18,212 nucleotides of DNA from Succinimonas sp045124755 (GTDB lineage Bacteria > Pseudomonadota > Gammaproteobacteria > Enterobacterales > Succinivibrionaceae). Position numbers and translations under genes: made by a program. Below, in pieces: positions 1 to 7,199 of this stretch. The stretch is taken from assembly GCF_045124755.1 (NCBI RefSeq), contig NZ_JBGVMK010000201.1; one strand, given 5' to 3'. Numbering within the stretch: position 1 is the stretch's first letter; every line of letters begins with the position of its first letter. A model generated the notes under the pieces. That model saw only the letters and a program-made list of their open reading frames with translations. It was not told the origin of the DNA and made no database searches.

Positions 1-258
1 TAAACAACCCTACATTGATGGTATTGTAGGGCTGGTTAGTTAAATTCCCTGAACCTCCTTATTTGTAGGGGGCGGCCCCCTTATTCTCAAAATTCAGGTT
101 TTTGGCCATTAAACTGCGAAGGGGGTAAAATGGAACATGCCCTCAAATTGATAAACTATCCGGAATGAGGCGTGTTTTCCGGTGACGACTGTACCTTTTG
201 AGGGAACCAGGGCCATCCCGGAAATCAGAATGTTTTTTTTCAGCCGGATAAGGTGGTT
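1..258. other. Upstream intergenic region with two inverted repeats
   Basis: No gene is supported here. An inverted repeat CCCTACA (8-14) / TGTAGGG (25-31) with a 10-nt spacer is followed by a GC-rich palindrome at 67-81 (AGGGGGC-G-GCCCCCT). The octamer TTGTAGGG occurs at both 24-31 and 63-70. The second palindrome could end transcription from a gene left of the window, but it lacks a good T-run. A weak sigma70-like pair, TTGGCC (102-107) and TAAAAT (126-131) with an 18-nt spacer, might serve the downstream signalling genes. A run of eight T lies just before the ribosome binding site of the first gene. Confidence 0.4.
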
Positions 259-1668
259 ATGGTTAGAATTTTGCTTTCCGATCATGATGAAATGAACTCC
301 ATGATCACGGAAATGATCCTCCGGAATGCCGGCTATGAGGTGCTGTCGGTTCTCCCCGAATTCTGCATCGGGGAACTGAAGTCATCTCGCTTTGATCTTC
401 TGCTTCTGGGAATTTCGTCGGTGCATGGCGAAGGAATGCCCATTGTGGAGTGGATCCGGGCCGACGCCTCTCTTCAGGATATCAAAATAATCCTCCTCGC
501 CTCCGCCACCATGAAAATCGACATTACCAACGCTTATCGTCTGGGGGTTTTGGACTTTATCAGAAAGCCGGCGCTTCCGGAGGTGGTGACGCAGAAGGTG
601 CGGGACGCGCTGCAGAAGACTCATAAGGACGTCATTCTGGTAGTGGATGACGATCCCGGCAATCTGATTGCCTTCACGGAGATTCTTTCCATCTGCTACA
701 GCATCAGAACCGCCTCATCGGGCCGGGAGGCTCTGGAACTGATACGCCGCGAGGTTCCGGATCTGCTGCTTCTGGATCTGCATATGCCCGGCATGGACGG
801 TTTCGAGGTTATGGCGGCGCTGGAGGAGATGGACAGCGCCCGGAACCTTCCGGTGATTGTGGTTACCGCCGATGACGATGCGGATACCGCGGCGGAGATT
901 TTTCAGCACGGGGCCATGGACTACCTCACCAAGCCCGTGGTCATGCAGGTGGCCATTCAGAGAATTCGCCGCATTCTGGCTCTGTCGCATTTCCAGAACG
1001 ACCTCCGGGACGAGATTCAGCAGAAGAACCGGGATCTGGTAGCTGCCAACAGGCGGCTGCAGGCCCTGTCCGATCAGACTATCTACGCTCTGGCGGGAGC
1101 CATTGACGCCAAAGATGCCTATACCAACGGCCATTCCCGGAGAGTGGCGCAGTATTCCCGCGAGATTGCCCGGCGTCTGGGCAAGAGCCAGTATGATCAG
1201 AATGAAATCTACAATGTGGCTCTTCTTCATGACATCGGCAAAATCGCCATTCCCAACGGCATTATTTCCAAGCCCGGCAAGCTTACGGACGAGGAATACC
1301 GCATTATCAAGTCCCATACCGTCCGGGGCTATGAAATCCTGAAAAACATCACGGTAATGCCTCTCCTGTATATCGGAGCCCGCTGGCATCACGAACGTTA
1401 TGACGGCCGCGGCTATCCCGACGGAAAGAAGGGAACGGACATTCCGGAGATTGCCAGAATTATCAGCGTTGCCGACTGTTATGATGCCATGAGCTCTGAC
1501 CGCAGCTACCGCAAGGCTCTGCCGCAGAGCAAGGTGCGTTCGGAAATCGAGAACGGCCTCGGCACGCAGTTTGATCCCGAAATCGGAAAAATCATGATCG
1601 CCATGATTGACGATGACCGGGATTATCGGATGTGCCACAGCGTTAATTTTGCGCCGGCGGAATCCTGA
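259..1668 (+). CDS. Response regulator with two receiver domains and an HD-GYP domain (predicted c-di-GMP phosphodiesterase)
   Basis: Cytoplasmic signalling protein of 469 residues with no membrane segment. Receiver 1 (about 1-115) is degenerate: the acidic pocket reads SDHDE and the phospho-Asp position is Gly51 (LLLLGISS). Receiver 2 (about 125-240) is complete, with VVDDD, phospho-acceptor Asp173 (LLLLDLHMPGMDG) and Lys225 (YLTKP). A short helical linker leads to the HD-GYP domain (about 275-450), with the HD pair at 324-325 (LLHDIGK) and HHERYDGRGYP at 377-387, both hallmark motifs. HD-GYP proteins of this type usually hydrolyse c-di-GMP to pGpG or GMP in response to phosphorylation. ATG 259 is preferred over an in-frame GTG at 253, because AAGG at 250-253 sits 5 nt before it. 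The gene lies 113 nt upstream of the FIST sensor and hybrid kinase genes, a plausible phosphodonor. The domain call is secure; activity on c-di-GMP is inferred. Confidence 0.93.
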   Translation: MVRILLSDHDEMNSMITEMILRNAGYEVLSVLPEFCIGELKSSRFDLLLLGISSVHGEGMPIVEWIRADASLQDIKIILLASATMKIDITNAYRLGVLDFIRKPALPEVVTQKVRDALQKTHKDVILVVDDDPGNLIAFTEILSICYSIRTASSGREALELIRREVPDLLLLDLHMPGMDGFEVMAALEEMDSARNLPVIVVTADDDADTAAEIFQHGAMDYLTKPVVMQVAIQRIRRILALSHFQNDLRDEIQQKNRDLVAANRRLQALSDQTIYALAGAIDAKDAYTNGHSRRVAQYSREIARRLGKSQYDQNEIYNVALLHDIGKIAIPNGIISKPGKLTDEEYRIIKSHTVRGYEILKNITVMPLLYIGARWHHERYDGRGYPDGKKGTDIPEIARIISVADCYDAMSSDRSYRKALPQSKVRSEIENGLGTQFDPEIGKIMIAMIDDDRDYRMCHSVNFAPAES

Positions 1669-1781
1669 AGGCCGGGATTCTGAATGTCTCCGGGGGAATG
1701 CCTTCGGGGGACAGGTTTTTCACAGCGCCGTTATGGCGTGTTTCCGGGGAGATTTTCCGGTAGTTTTGAGTGAGGGATATT

Positions 1782-2975
1782 ATGGATTCGATAACTGCCT
1801 ATACCGAAGAGATTGATGATCTGGCTCAGGCCGCCTCCGAGATTTTCGAGCAGGTGAAGGATTTTACGCTGCGCAAAAATTCCATCGGGATTATCTTTGC
1901 CGAGGAGGAAACCAATTATGCCGAGCTTTACGGAATCCTGCGGCAGAAGTGGGATTTTCCCATTTTCGGCAGCACGGCCATGGCCATGCTGGTGGGCCGG
2001 GGATTCTGCAATCTGGGCATTTCCTTCATGATCATCACTGCCGATGACTGCTATTTTTCCGCGGCGGTTACCGATGATTTCAGCATAAATGATTTCCGGG
2101 AGAAGCTCGGGGAGACCTACCGGAAGGCCGCGGCCGCTCTTCCTGAAAAGCCCAAATTTATTCTGACCATCGGAGAGATGGTGCGGGAGGATACGGATGT
2201 GGATGCCGACAGCATTCTTTCCGAGCTTAACCGGCTTTCCGGCAATCTCCCGGTCTATGGAGCCCTGGCGTCCGACGGCTTCAGCCTGGGAGGCTACCGG
2301 ATTTTCTGCAACGAAGAGATCCGACAGCGGGGGCAGGTAATCGTCCTGGTAGCCGGCAATACGGAGCCCCGGTTCTATCACATTAATTCCATCAACAACA
2401 AGGCTATCTCCAGCTTCCAGGTAACCGAATCCAAAGGCAATATCGTTTACCGTCTCGGGCAGGATACCTTTGTGGACGTGCTTAAGCAGCAGGGCATGAG
2501 CGTTGACAAGAAGATGGTGCTGGGAGACTACATTCTCTCGCCTTTTGTGGTGTCCGTGGAGTATCCCAACGGCGATAAGGTGGAGTACGCCCGCACCCTG
2601 GCATATCTGGATCATGAGCATGGCTCGGCGGGATTTCTGGGCTCCATTCCCGATAACGCCGTAATGAGCGTGGCCATTATCAGCAGAGCTGATGTGCAGG
2701 CCTCGGTGGCCCGCGGTTTTGAGCAGGTGTTCGAGGATCTCAGAAACAGCAACGGCCGTTATAAAACCATCCTTTGCAGTACCTGCTGCGCCCGGTTTAT
2801 CGCTCTCGGTTCCGATACTGCTGCCGAGGCCCAGACTTATAAGAACGGTCTCCCCGACGATGTCTCCCTTATCGGCATTTACAGCTACGGGGAATATTGT
2901 CCGATAAAGGGCAGCAAAACCGGAAATTATTATAATTCCTTCCACAATTTCACGTTTTCCATCCTGATGATTTAA
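1782..2975 (+). CDS. FIST N/C domain sensory protein
   Basis: Soluble 397-residue protein matching the FIST (F-box and intracellular signal transduction) architecture: an N-terminal FIST domain at about 33-230 and a FIST_C domain at about 235-385. Recognisable parts are GSTAMAML (63-70), YGALASDG (159-166), and a C-terminal block with YSYGEYCP (367-374) and FHNFTFSILM near the end. FIST domains are thought to bind small ligands such as amino acids and to work with kinases or cyclic-dinucleotide enzymes. A Cys cluster (Cys332, Cys335, Cys336) lies in the C-terminal domain. ATG 1782 is chosen over an in-frame GTG at 1770, since GTGAGGG (1770-1776) looks like the ribosome binding site. The hybrid kinase gene starts 21 nt after the stop, so this protein is probably that kinase's input module. 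The ligand cannot be read from sequence. Confidence 0.85.
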   Translation: MDSITAYTEEIDDLAQAASEIFEQVKDFTLRKNSIGIIFAEEETNYAELYGILRQKWDFPIFGSTAMAMLVGRGFCNLGISFMIITADDCYFSAAVTDDFSINDFREKLGETYRKAAAALPEKPKFILTIGEMVREDTDVDADSILSELNRLSGNLPVYGALASDGFSLGGYRIFCNEEIRQRGQVIVLVAGNTEPRFYHINSINNKAISSFQVTESKGNIVYRLGQDTFVDVLKQQGMSVDKKMVLGDYILSPFVVSVEYPNGDKVEYARTLAYLDHEHGSAGFLGSIPDNAVMSVAIISRADVQASVARGFEQVFEDLRNSNGRYKTILCSTCCARFIALGSDTAAEAQTYKNGLPDDVSLIGIYSYGEYCPIKGSKTGNYYNSFHNFTFSILMI

Positions 2976-2996
2976 CGCGCCTGAAGGAGGTGAAAC

Positions 2997-5216
2997 ATGG
3001 AAGAAGCAGATTATCAGCTGGAAATAAAGAAGATGAGCCGCGAGCTTCGCCGGCTTCGGAAGGATAACGAGCTTCTGCGCATTGCCAATGATCAGGCATC
3101 CCGCACTCAGGCGTATATCCAGAAGGACATGAATCAGCAGATATTCTATATAAACCAGCTCCTGAAGTCCTCTCCCAACCTTCTTGTTCTGACCAACCGG
3201 CAGCTGCAGACCGTGATGATTTCCGATATCTTTTTCCGCCATGACCGGGAATTTACCAAGGCTCAGGTGCAGCGCGGCGTGCCCCTGAGCAAGGCGCTGG
3301 GGCATTACCTGAGCCCGGAACAGCTCGGGGAGCTTCTGGAGAAGTGCGAAAGGGTGCTGAACGGAAAGGATGTGGCTCCCTACGTCATAAAAACCGTCAT
3401 CAGCGGACGGAATTTTGATGTCCAGGCCACCATCAGACCCATGGAGCAGGAGGGCGAGGTTACCGGTCTCAATCTGGTGTTCGTGAACGTAACCGCCATG
3501 GTGGAGGCCATTGAGCATGCGCAGCAGGCCGATCGGGCGAAGAGCAATTTTCTGGCCAACATGTCCCATGAGATCCGCACCCCCATGAATGCCATTGTGG
3601 GCATGTCGGAGTTCATCCTCAGAGACTGCGCGGATTCGAAGGCGAAATCCTATGCTTCCATGATCCGCTCTTCCTCCAAAACCCTGCTGTCCATAATCAA
3701 CGACATTTTGGACTTTTCCAAAATCGAGTCCGGCAAGATGGAGATCATCAACAATTACTTCAAGCTGAGCTCCCTCATTTCCGATATCAATGCGCTTATC
3801 AGGATTCGCATTAATGAAAAGCCCATTAAGCTTCTTATGGACATTGATCACAAGATTCCCGACGAGCAGTTCGGTGATGACGTGCGCATCAAGCAGATCC
3901 TGATAAACCTTCTGGGCAACGCCATCAAGTTTACCAATAACGGCTCCATTACCCTGAAGATCTGGACCGAAGCCGTGCCGGAGCCCGGCGGCCTGTACCA
4001 GGTGTTCTATTCAGTCGCGGATACCGGAATCGGCATTAAGAAGGATCAGATGGATCGGATCTTCGACAATTTCACCCAGGTGGACACCAAGAGGAACAGA
4101 TCGGTGGAGGGCACCGGCCTGGGGCTCCCCATTTCAAAGAATCTGGTCAGCATGATGGGGGGCAGTCTCCGGGTGGCCAGCGAATACGGCCGGGGCACCA
4201 CCTTCACCTTTGACATTCTCACGAAATCCCGGGACATGACCCCGGTGGGAGAAATGAGCAAGCTCCTGTCGGAGGGAAATTTCAGTCAGGAGGTGTTCAA
4301 GGCTTCCTTTACCCTCAAGAACACCAGAATTCTGATTGTGGACGACAACGATCTTAATCTCAAGGTGGTGAGCGGCATTCTGGCTCCCTACAAGGCCACG
4401 GTTGAAACCGCCACCTGCGGAGCGGAGGCCCTGATGAAATGCGCCAAAGTCCGCTATGACCTGATATTCATGGATCATATGATGCCGGTTATGGACGGCG
4501 TGGAGGCTTCCGGCATGATCCGGAAGATGCCCTTCGGCGATGTCACCCCGATAGTGGCGCTTACTGCCAACGCTCTCAGCGGGGCGGCTCAGGAATACCG
4601 GCGGCTGGGTTTTCAGGATTTTCTGTCCAAGCCGGTGGATCCCTATGAAATGGATAATGTGCTCCGGCGCGTGCTGCCCCCCGAAATGATAGTGCCCAAT
4701 CCCCTGGCCGAGAGCGCGGCGCATCCGGCAAAGACGTCCCGGGAGGAGGCCGAGGCCGGCGGGACGGGGAACGCCAAAGCGGCGGTTTCCGGGAATTCCG
4801 GAGGAACCGAAGCCCCGTTCTCCGATCTGTCCTGCGAGCTTTCGGAACCGGATTCCCCGGAGGCGAAGGCGTTTTCCGGCGATCTTATGGACACCAAAGT
4901 AGGTCTCCGTTACTGCATGAGCAACCCCGATTTTTACCGGAAGATGCTGGATACCTTTGTGGAGCTGAATTCCATTGATGAAATCGACAAGCTGTTCCAG
5001 GAAAAGGACTGGGCCAACTACCAGGTGAAGGTTCATGCTCTTAAAAGCGCGTCATTGACTGTGGGGGCCCGGGCGCTGTCAGAGCTGGCCCGGGGCATCG
5101 AGCAGGCGGTGCGGGTCAGCGATATCGGGTATGCGCTCCTGCATCATGAGGAGCTCTGTCAGGTGTTCCGGGAAACCCGGGATCTGGTAAAGTCCGGAAA
5201 ACTGGAGATAGCCTGA
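2997..5216 (+). CDS. Soluble hybrid sensor histidine kinase (PAS-like, HisKA, HATPase, REC, HPt)
   Basis: 739-residue cytoplasmic phosphorelay kinase with no transmembrane segment. Order: charged coiled coil (about 3-55); PAS-like region (about 55-170); HisKA with phospho-His191 (MSHEIRTPMNAI); HATPase_c with N-box Asn304/Asn308, G1 box DTGIGI from Asp342 and G2 box GTGLGL (372-377); receiver (about 443-560) with VDDND, phospho-Asp493 (FMDHMMPVMDG) and KPVD; a low-complexity Ala/Gly/Glu linker (about 565-625); and a C-terminal HPt with His680 (VHALKSAS). All residues for a His-Asp-His relay are present, but no separate output regulator is fused. The upstream REC-REC-HD-GYP protein is the natural recipient of the final phosphoryl group. 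A strong site, AAGGAGGTG, lies 4 nt before the ATG. With no sensor membrane domain, input probably comes from the adjacent FIST protein or the PAS-like region. Confidence 0.93.
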   Translation: MEEADYQLEIKKMSRELRRLRKDNELLRIANDQASRTQAYIQKDMNQQIFYINQLLKSSPNLLVLTNRQLQTVMISDIFFRHDREFTKAQVQRGVPLSKALGHYLSPEQLGELLEKCERVLNGKDVAPYVIKTVISGRNFDVQATIRPMEQEGEVTGLNLVFVNVTAMVEAIEHAQQADRAKSNFLANMSHEIRTPMNAIVGMSEFILRDCADSKAKSYASMIRSSSKTLLSIINDILDFSKIESGKMEIINNYFKLSSLISDINALIRIRINEKPIKLLMDIDHKIPDEQFGDDVRIKQILINLLGNAIKFTNNGSITLKIWTEAVPEPGGLYQVFYSVADTGIGIKKDQMDRIFDNFTQVDTKRNRSVEGTGLGLPISKNLVSMMGGSLRVASEYGRGTTFTFDILTKSRDMTPVGEMSKLLSEGNFSQEVFKASFTLKNTRILIVDDNDLNLKVVSGILAPYKATVETATCGAEALMKCAKVRYDLIFMDHMMPVMDGVEASGMIRKMPFGDVTPIVALTANALSGAAQEYRRLGFQDFLSKPVDPYEMDNVLRRVLPPEMIVPNPLAESAAHPAKTSREEAEAGGTGNAKAAVSGNSGGTEAPFSDLSCELSEPDSPEAKAFSGDLMDTKVGLRYCMSNPDFYRKMLDTFVELNSIDEIDKLFQEKDWANYQVKVHALKSASLTVGARALSELARGIEQAVRVSDIGYALLHHEELCQVFRETRDLVKSGKLEIA

Positions 5217-5356
5217 CCGGACTCCTCCGCGCTCCCCAAAAATATCGCTTCCCCAAAGGTATCTTATGCCCGGAGTTCAGAAAACACGGCTTTCGGTTAG
5301 CGGGCTCCGCAGGCTGCCGTATTCTGTCCCTCAGTCTTAATCATGAGGATGCCATT

Positions 5357-6184
5357 ATGACCCAGTCTTATTTGGATTCTCTGGGAGCCGATGATTACTG
5401 CGCGGCTCTGTACCGGCTTACCGCGGAGCAGGGCCGGAAGGTAACTCCGGAGGATCTTAGCAGCGAGCTTGACGCGGATCCCGCGGAGGCGGCCAGGTGT
5501 CTCAAAATCTTTCAGGAGCATGATTTAATGGCTCTTCATGAGGGCTTTCTCACCCTCACCTCATCTGGCCGGGCGAATGCGGAGTTTACCCTGGCCAAGC
5601 ATGCCCGCATCGCGGAATTTCTCGCCGGGGTTCTTAAGCTGTCCCCGCTGGAGGCCTGCCGGAATGCGGCCCGGATCAGAAATGTCATTCAACGGGATGC
5701 CCTCGCCGAGCTTTATGACTACGTGGAGGAGCATGATCTCGAGCATAAGCTTCCGGAGGAGGAGCTCATTTTTCTGTTTCCGTCCCTGACTTCATGCCTT
5801 GAGAAACGCTACGGCTATCTCTTTGATCCCCTGTATCTCACCATTGACAATTACGGCTCTGCCACTATGGCCCGCGTTGCGGAATACTGCGCCATGAAGC
5901 TTCCCACGGTGCGGGAGGAGGTGCGTCTGATGGCAGAGCGGGGCTTTCTGGAGAAAGTCACCTCTGATGACGCTGAGCTCGTCCTTACTCCTCTGGGAAA
6001 GGAAACCCTGAATGAAATCGTAAGCCGCCATGTGCAGATTTCCGAGTTTTTAAAATTTACTCTAGAGGTTGAAGAGGAGGAAGCCCAGGAGAACGCCTGG
6101 CAGTGGAAGTTTCTGCTGTCAGAGGAGGCCATGAAGGCCATCCGGGCTTTTCTTGCTGAGAATGGCATTGCTGCGGAGCTGTAG
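5357..6184 (+). CDS. Double-unit DtxR/MntR-like transcription regulator, paralogue A
   Basis: 275-residue protein that reads as two fused DtxR/MntR-like units. Unit 1 (about 11-123) has the family pattern DDYCAALYRL, a winged helix (about 28-75) ending in LTLTSSGR, then KHARIAEFLAGVL and the helix ACRNAARIRNVIQ. Unit 2 (about 157-268) repeats it: winged helix, LVLTPLGKE, SRHVQISEFL, then NAWQWKFLLSEEAM. Aligned by eye with the DtxR metal helix (ACRWEHVMS), the Cys102, Glu105 and His106 ligands become Ala105, Arg108, Asn109 in unit 1 and Trp248, Lys251, Phe252 in unit 2. The Asp (Asp13) and first His (His82, His225) are kept. It may thus be a single-chain pseudodimer that no longer senses metal in the usual way. 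GAGGA lies 7 nt before the ATG. Its paralogue follows 15 nt later. DNA target and effector are unknown; the assignment rests on manual alignment. Confidence 0.7.
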   Translation: MTQSYLDSLGADDYCAALYRLTAEQGRKVTPEDLSSELDADPAEAARCLKIFQEHDLMALHEGFLTLTSSGRANAEFTLAKHARIAEFLAGVLKLSPLEACRNAARIRNVIQRDALAELYDYVEEHDLEHKLPEEELIFLFPSLTSCLEKRYGYLFDPLYLTIDNYGSATMARVAEYCAMKLPTVREEVRLMAERGFLEKVTSDDAELVLTPLGKETLNEIVSRHVQISEFLKFTLEVEEEEAQENAWQWKFLLSEEAMKAIRAFLAENGIAAEL

Positions 6185-6199
6185 CTCAGAGGAGGTTTT

Positions 6200-7045
6200 A
6201 TGCGCGATCCTGATGATATGTCCCACCTTCCTCATGATATTCCGGGGGGAGAGGATTACCTTGTGGCGCTGTACCGGCTTACCGAGGAACAGGGCCGGGA
6301 TATCACCCCGGAGGATCTTATTCATGAGCTGGGTGCGGATCCCGAAGAGACCGCAAAAGTCCTGGAGGATCTGCAGTATTACGAGTATCTGGTGCTGGAC
6401 GAGGGCTTTCTGGAGCTCGCCTTCCCCGGCAAATGGGCGGCGGAGGACACGATCTCATGGCATGCCGGCATTGCGGCATTTCTGGCCGGAGTTCTTAAGC
6501 TGCCCCCGCAGGAGGCCTGCCGTAATGCGGCCCGAATCAGAAATGTCATCAGGCGCAAGGCCTGGGACGGGATTACCCGCTATGTCGCGGAGCATAACCT
6601 TGACCGAAATTTCCCGGAGACGAAGATAAATTTTCTGTTTCCGTCTCTGGTCAGTACCGTTGAAGAGAACGGCGGGTATCTTTTTGATCTCATCTATCTG
6701 GAACTTACGGAGCAGAAGACTCCCTCCGTTAAAGGCATTTCGGAAGCTTACGGAATGAGCCTCGACGCAACGGAGGAAGAAGCTCGCATCATGGAGAAGC
6801 GGGGGCTTCTGGAAAAAATCGGTTCAGACGGCGTTCTCACCCCCACACCCCGGGGACTTGAGATGATTTATGAAAACGCGCTCCGCCATGCGGAGATCAC
6901 CGCCTTTTTAACGGATGCACTGGGGCTTGACGAGATTGAGGTGCAAAGCAATGCCTGGAGGTGGAAGTTTCTGATGTCAGAGGAGGCCATGCAGGCCATC
7001 CGGGATTATCTTAATGAGCGCGGCATAGTTGCGGAGCGGTGGTAA
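6200..7045 (+). CDS. Double-unit DtxR/MntR-like transcription regulator, paralogue B
   Basis: 281-residue paralogue of the preceding gene, with a longer N-terminus (about 16 residues before the homology). Unit 1 (about 18-130) contains EDYLVALYRLTEEQGR, a winged helix, WHAGIAAFLAGVLKL and EACRNAARIRNVI, the last almost identical to paralogue A. Unit 2 (about 160-275) contains a second helix-turn-helix (about 177-206), LTPTPRG, LRHAEITAFL and NAWRWKFLMSEEAM. The motif AWRWKFLMS lines up with ACRWEHVMS of DtxR: structural residues are kept, while ligand positions Cys, Glu and His become Trp253, Lys256 and Phe257. It could form a heterodimer with paralogue A. GGAGG lies 5 nt before the ATG, and the 15-nt gap indicates co-transcription. 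No clear terminator follows on this strand. Function beyond probable DNA binding is not visible. Confidence 0.7.
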   Translation: MRDPDDMSHLPHDIPGGEDYLVALYRLTEEQGRDITPEDLIHELGADPEETAKVLEDLQYYEYLVLDEGFLELAFPGKWAAEDTISWHAGIAAFLAGVLKLPPQEACRNAARIRNVIRRKAWDGITRYVAEHNLDRNFPETKINFLFPSLVSTVEENGGYLFDLIYLELTEQKTPSVKGISEAYGMSLDATEEEARIMEKRGLLEKIGSDGVLTPTPRGLEMIYENALRHAEITAFLTDALGLDEIEVQSNAWRWKFLMSEEAMQAIRDYLNERGIVAERW

Positions 7046-7133
7046 GCTGTTTTTTCCGGCGGAGCTTTCTCCTTCCGATCATCCTCCTTCTGATCCGCGC
7101 GCCTTCCGCGCTCCCGTTTCTGTCTTCCCGAAA

Positions 7134-7160
7134 TAAAAAGCCCTTCCGTAAAGAAGGGCT
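7134..7160 (-). terminator. Intrinsic terminator of the 5'-nucleotidase gene
   Basis: Perfect 8-bp stem AGCCCTTC / GAAGGGCT (7139-7146 with 7153-7160) and a 6-nt loop. Read on the minus strand, the stem is followed by TTTTTATTT. It lies about 40 nt after the stop of the minus-strand gene ending at 7200. In plus orientation the following bases are not T-rich, so it is unlikely to stop transcripts from the repressor-like pair. Confidence 0.85.
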
Positions 7161-7199
7161 CTGTTCCTTAAGATCCGGTTACTCCGGAATCACACTGAC

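Noticed and set aside
130..168. 12-residue open frame (MEHALKLINYPE) after a GGGGG run
   Set aside because: Too short to judge, with no leader-peptide pattern and no attenuator structure following it.
243..252. GCCGGATAA resembling a flagellar sigma28 -10 box (GCCGATAA)
   Set aside because: No TAAA-type -35 at the right distance, and it overlaps the ribosome binding site.
715..1638. Minus-strand reading frame of 307 codons opposite the HD-GYP gene
   Set aside because: Antisense to conserved receiver and HD-GYP motifs; no domain or ribosome binding site.
1731..3851. Long minus-strand reading frame of 706 codons opposite the FIST and kinase genes
   Set aside because: Both plus-strand genes show complete family motifs and good ribosome binding sites; the antisense frame is His/Gly/Leu-rich, matches no family I know and is explained by codon bias in GC-rich genes.
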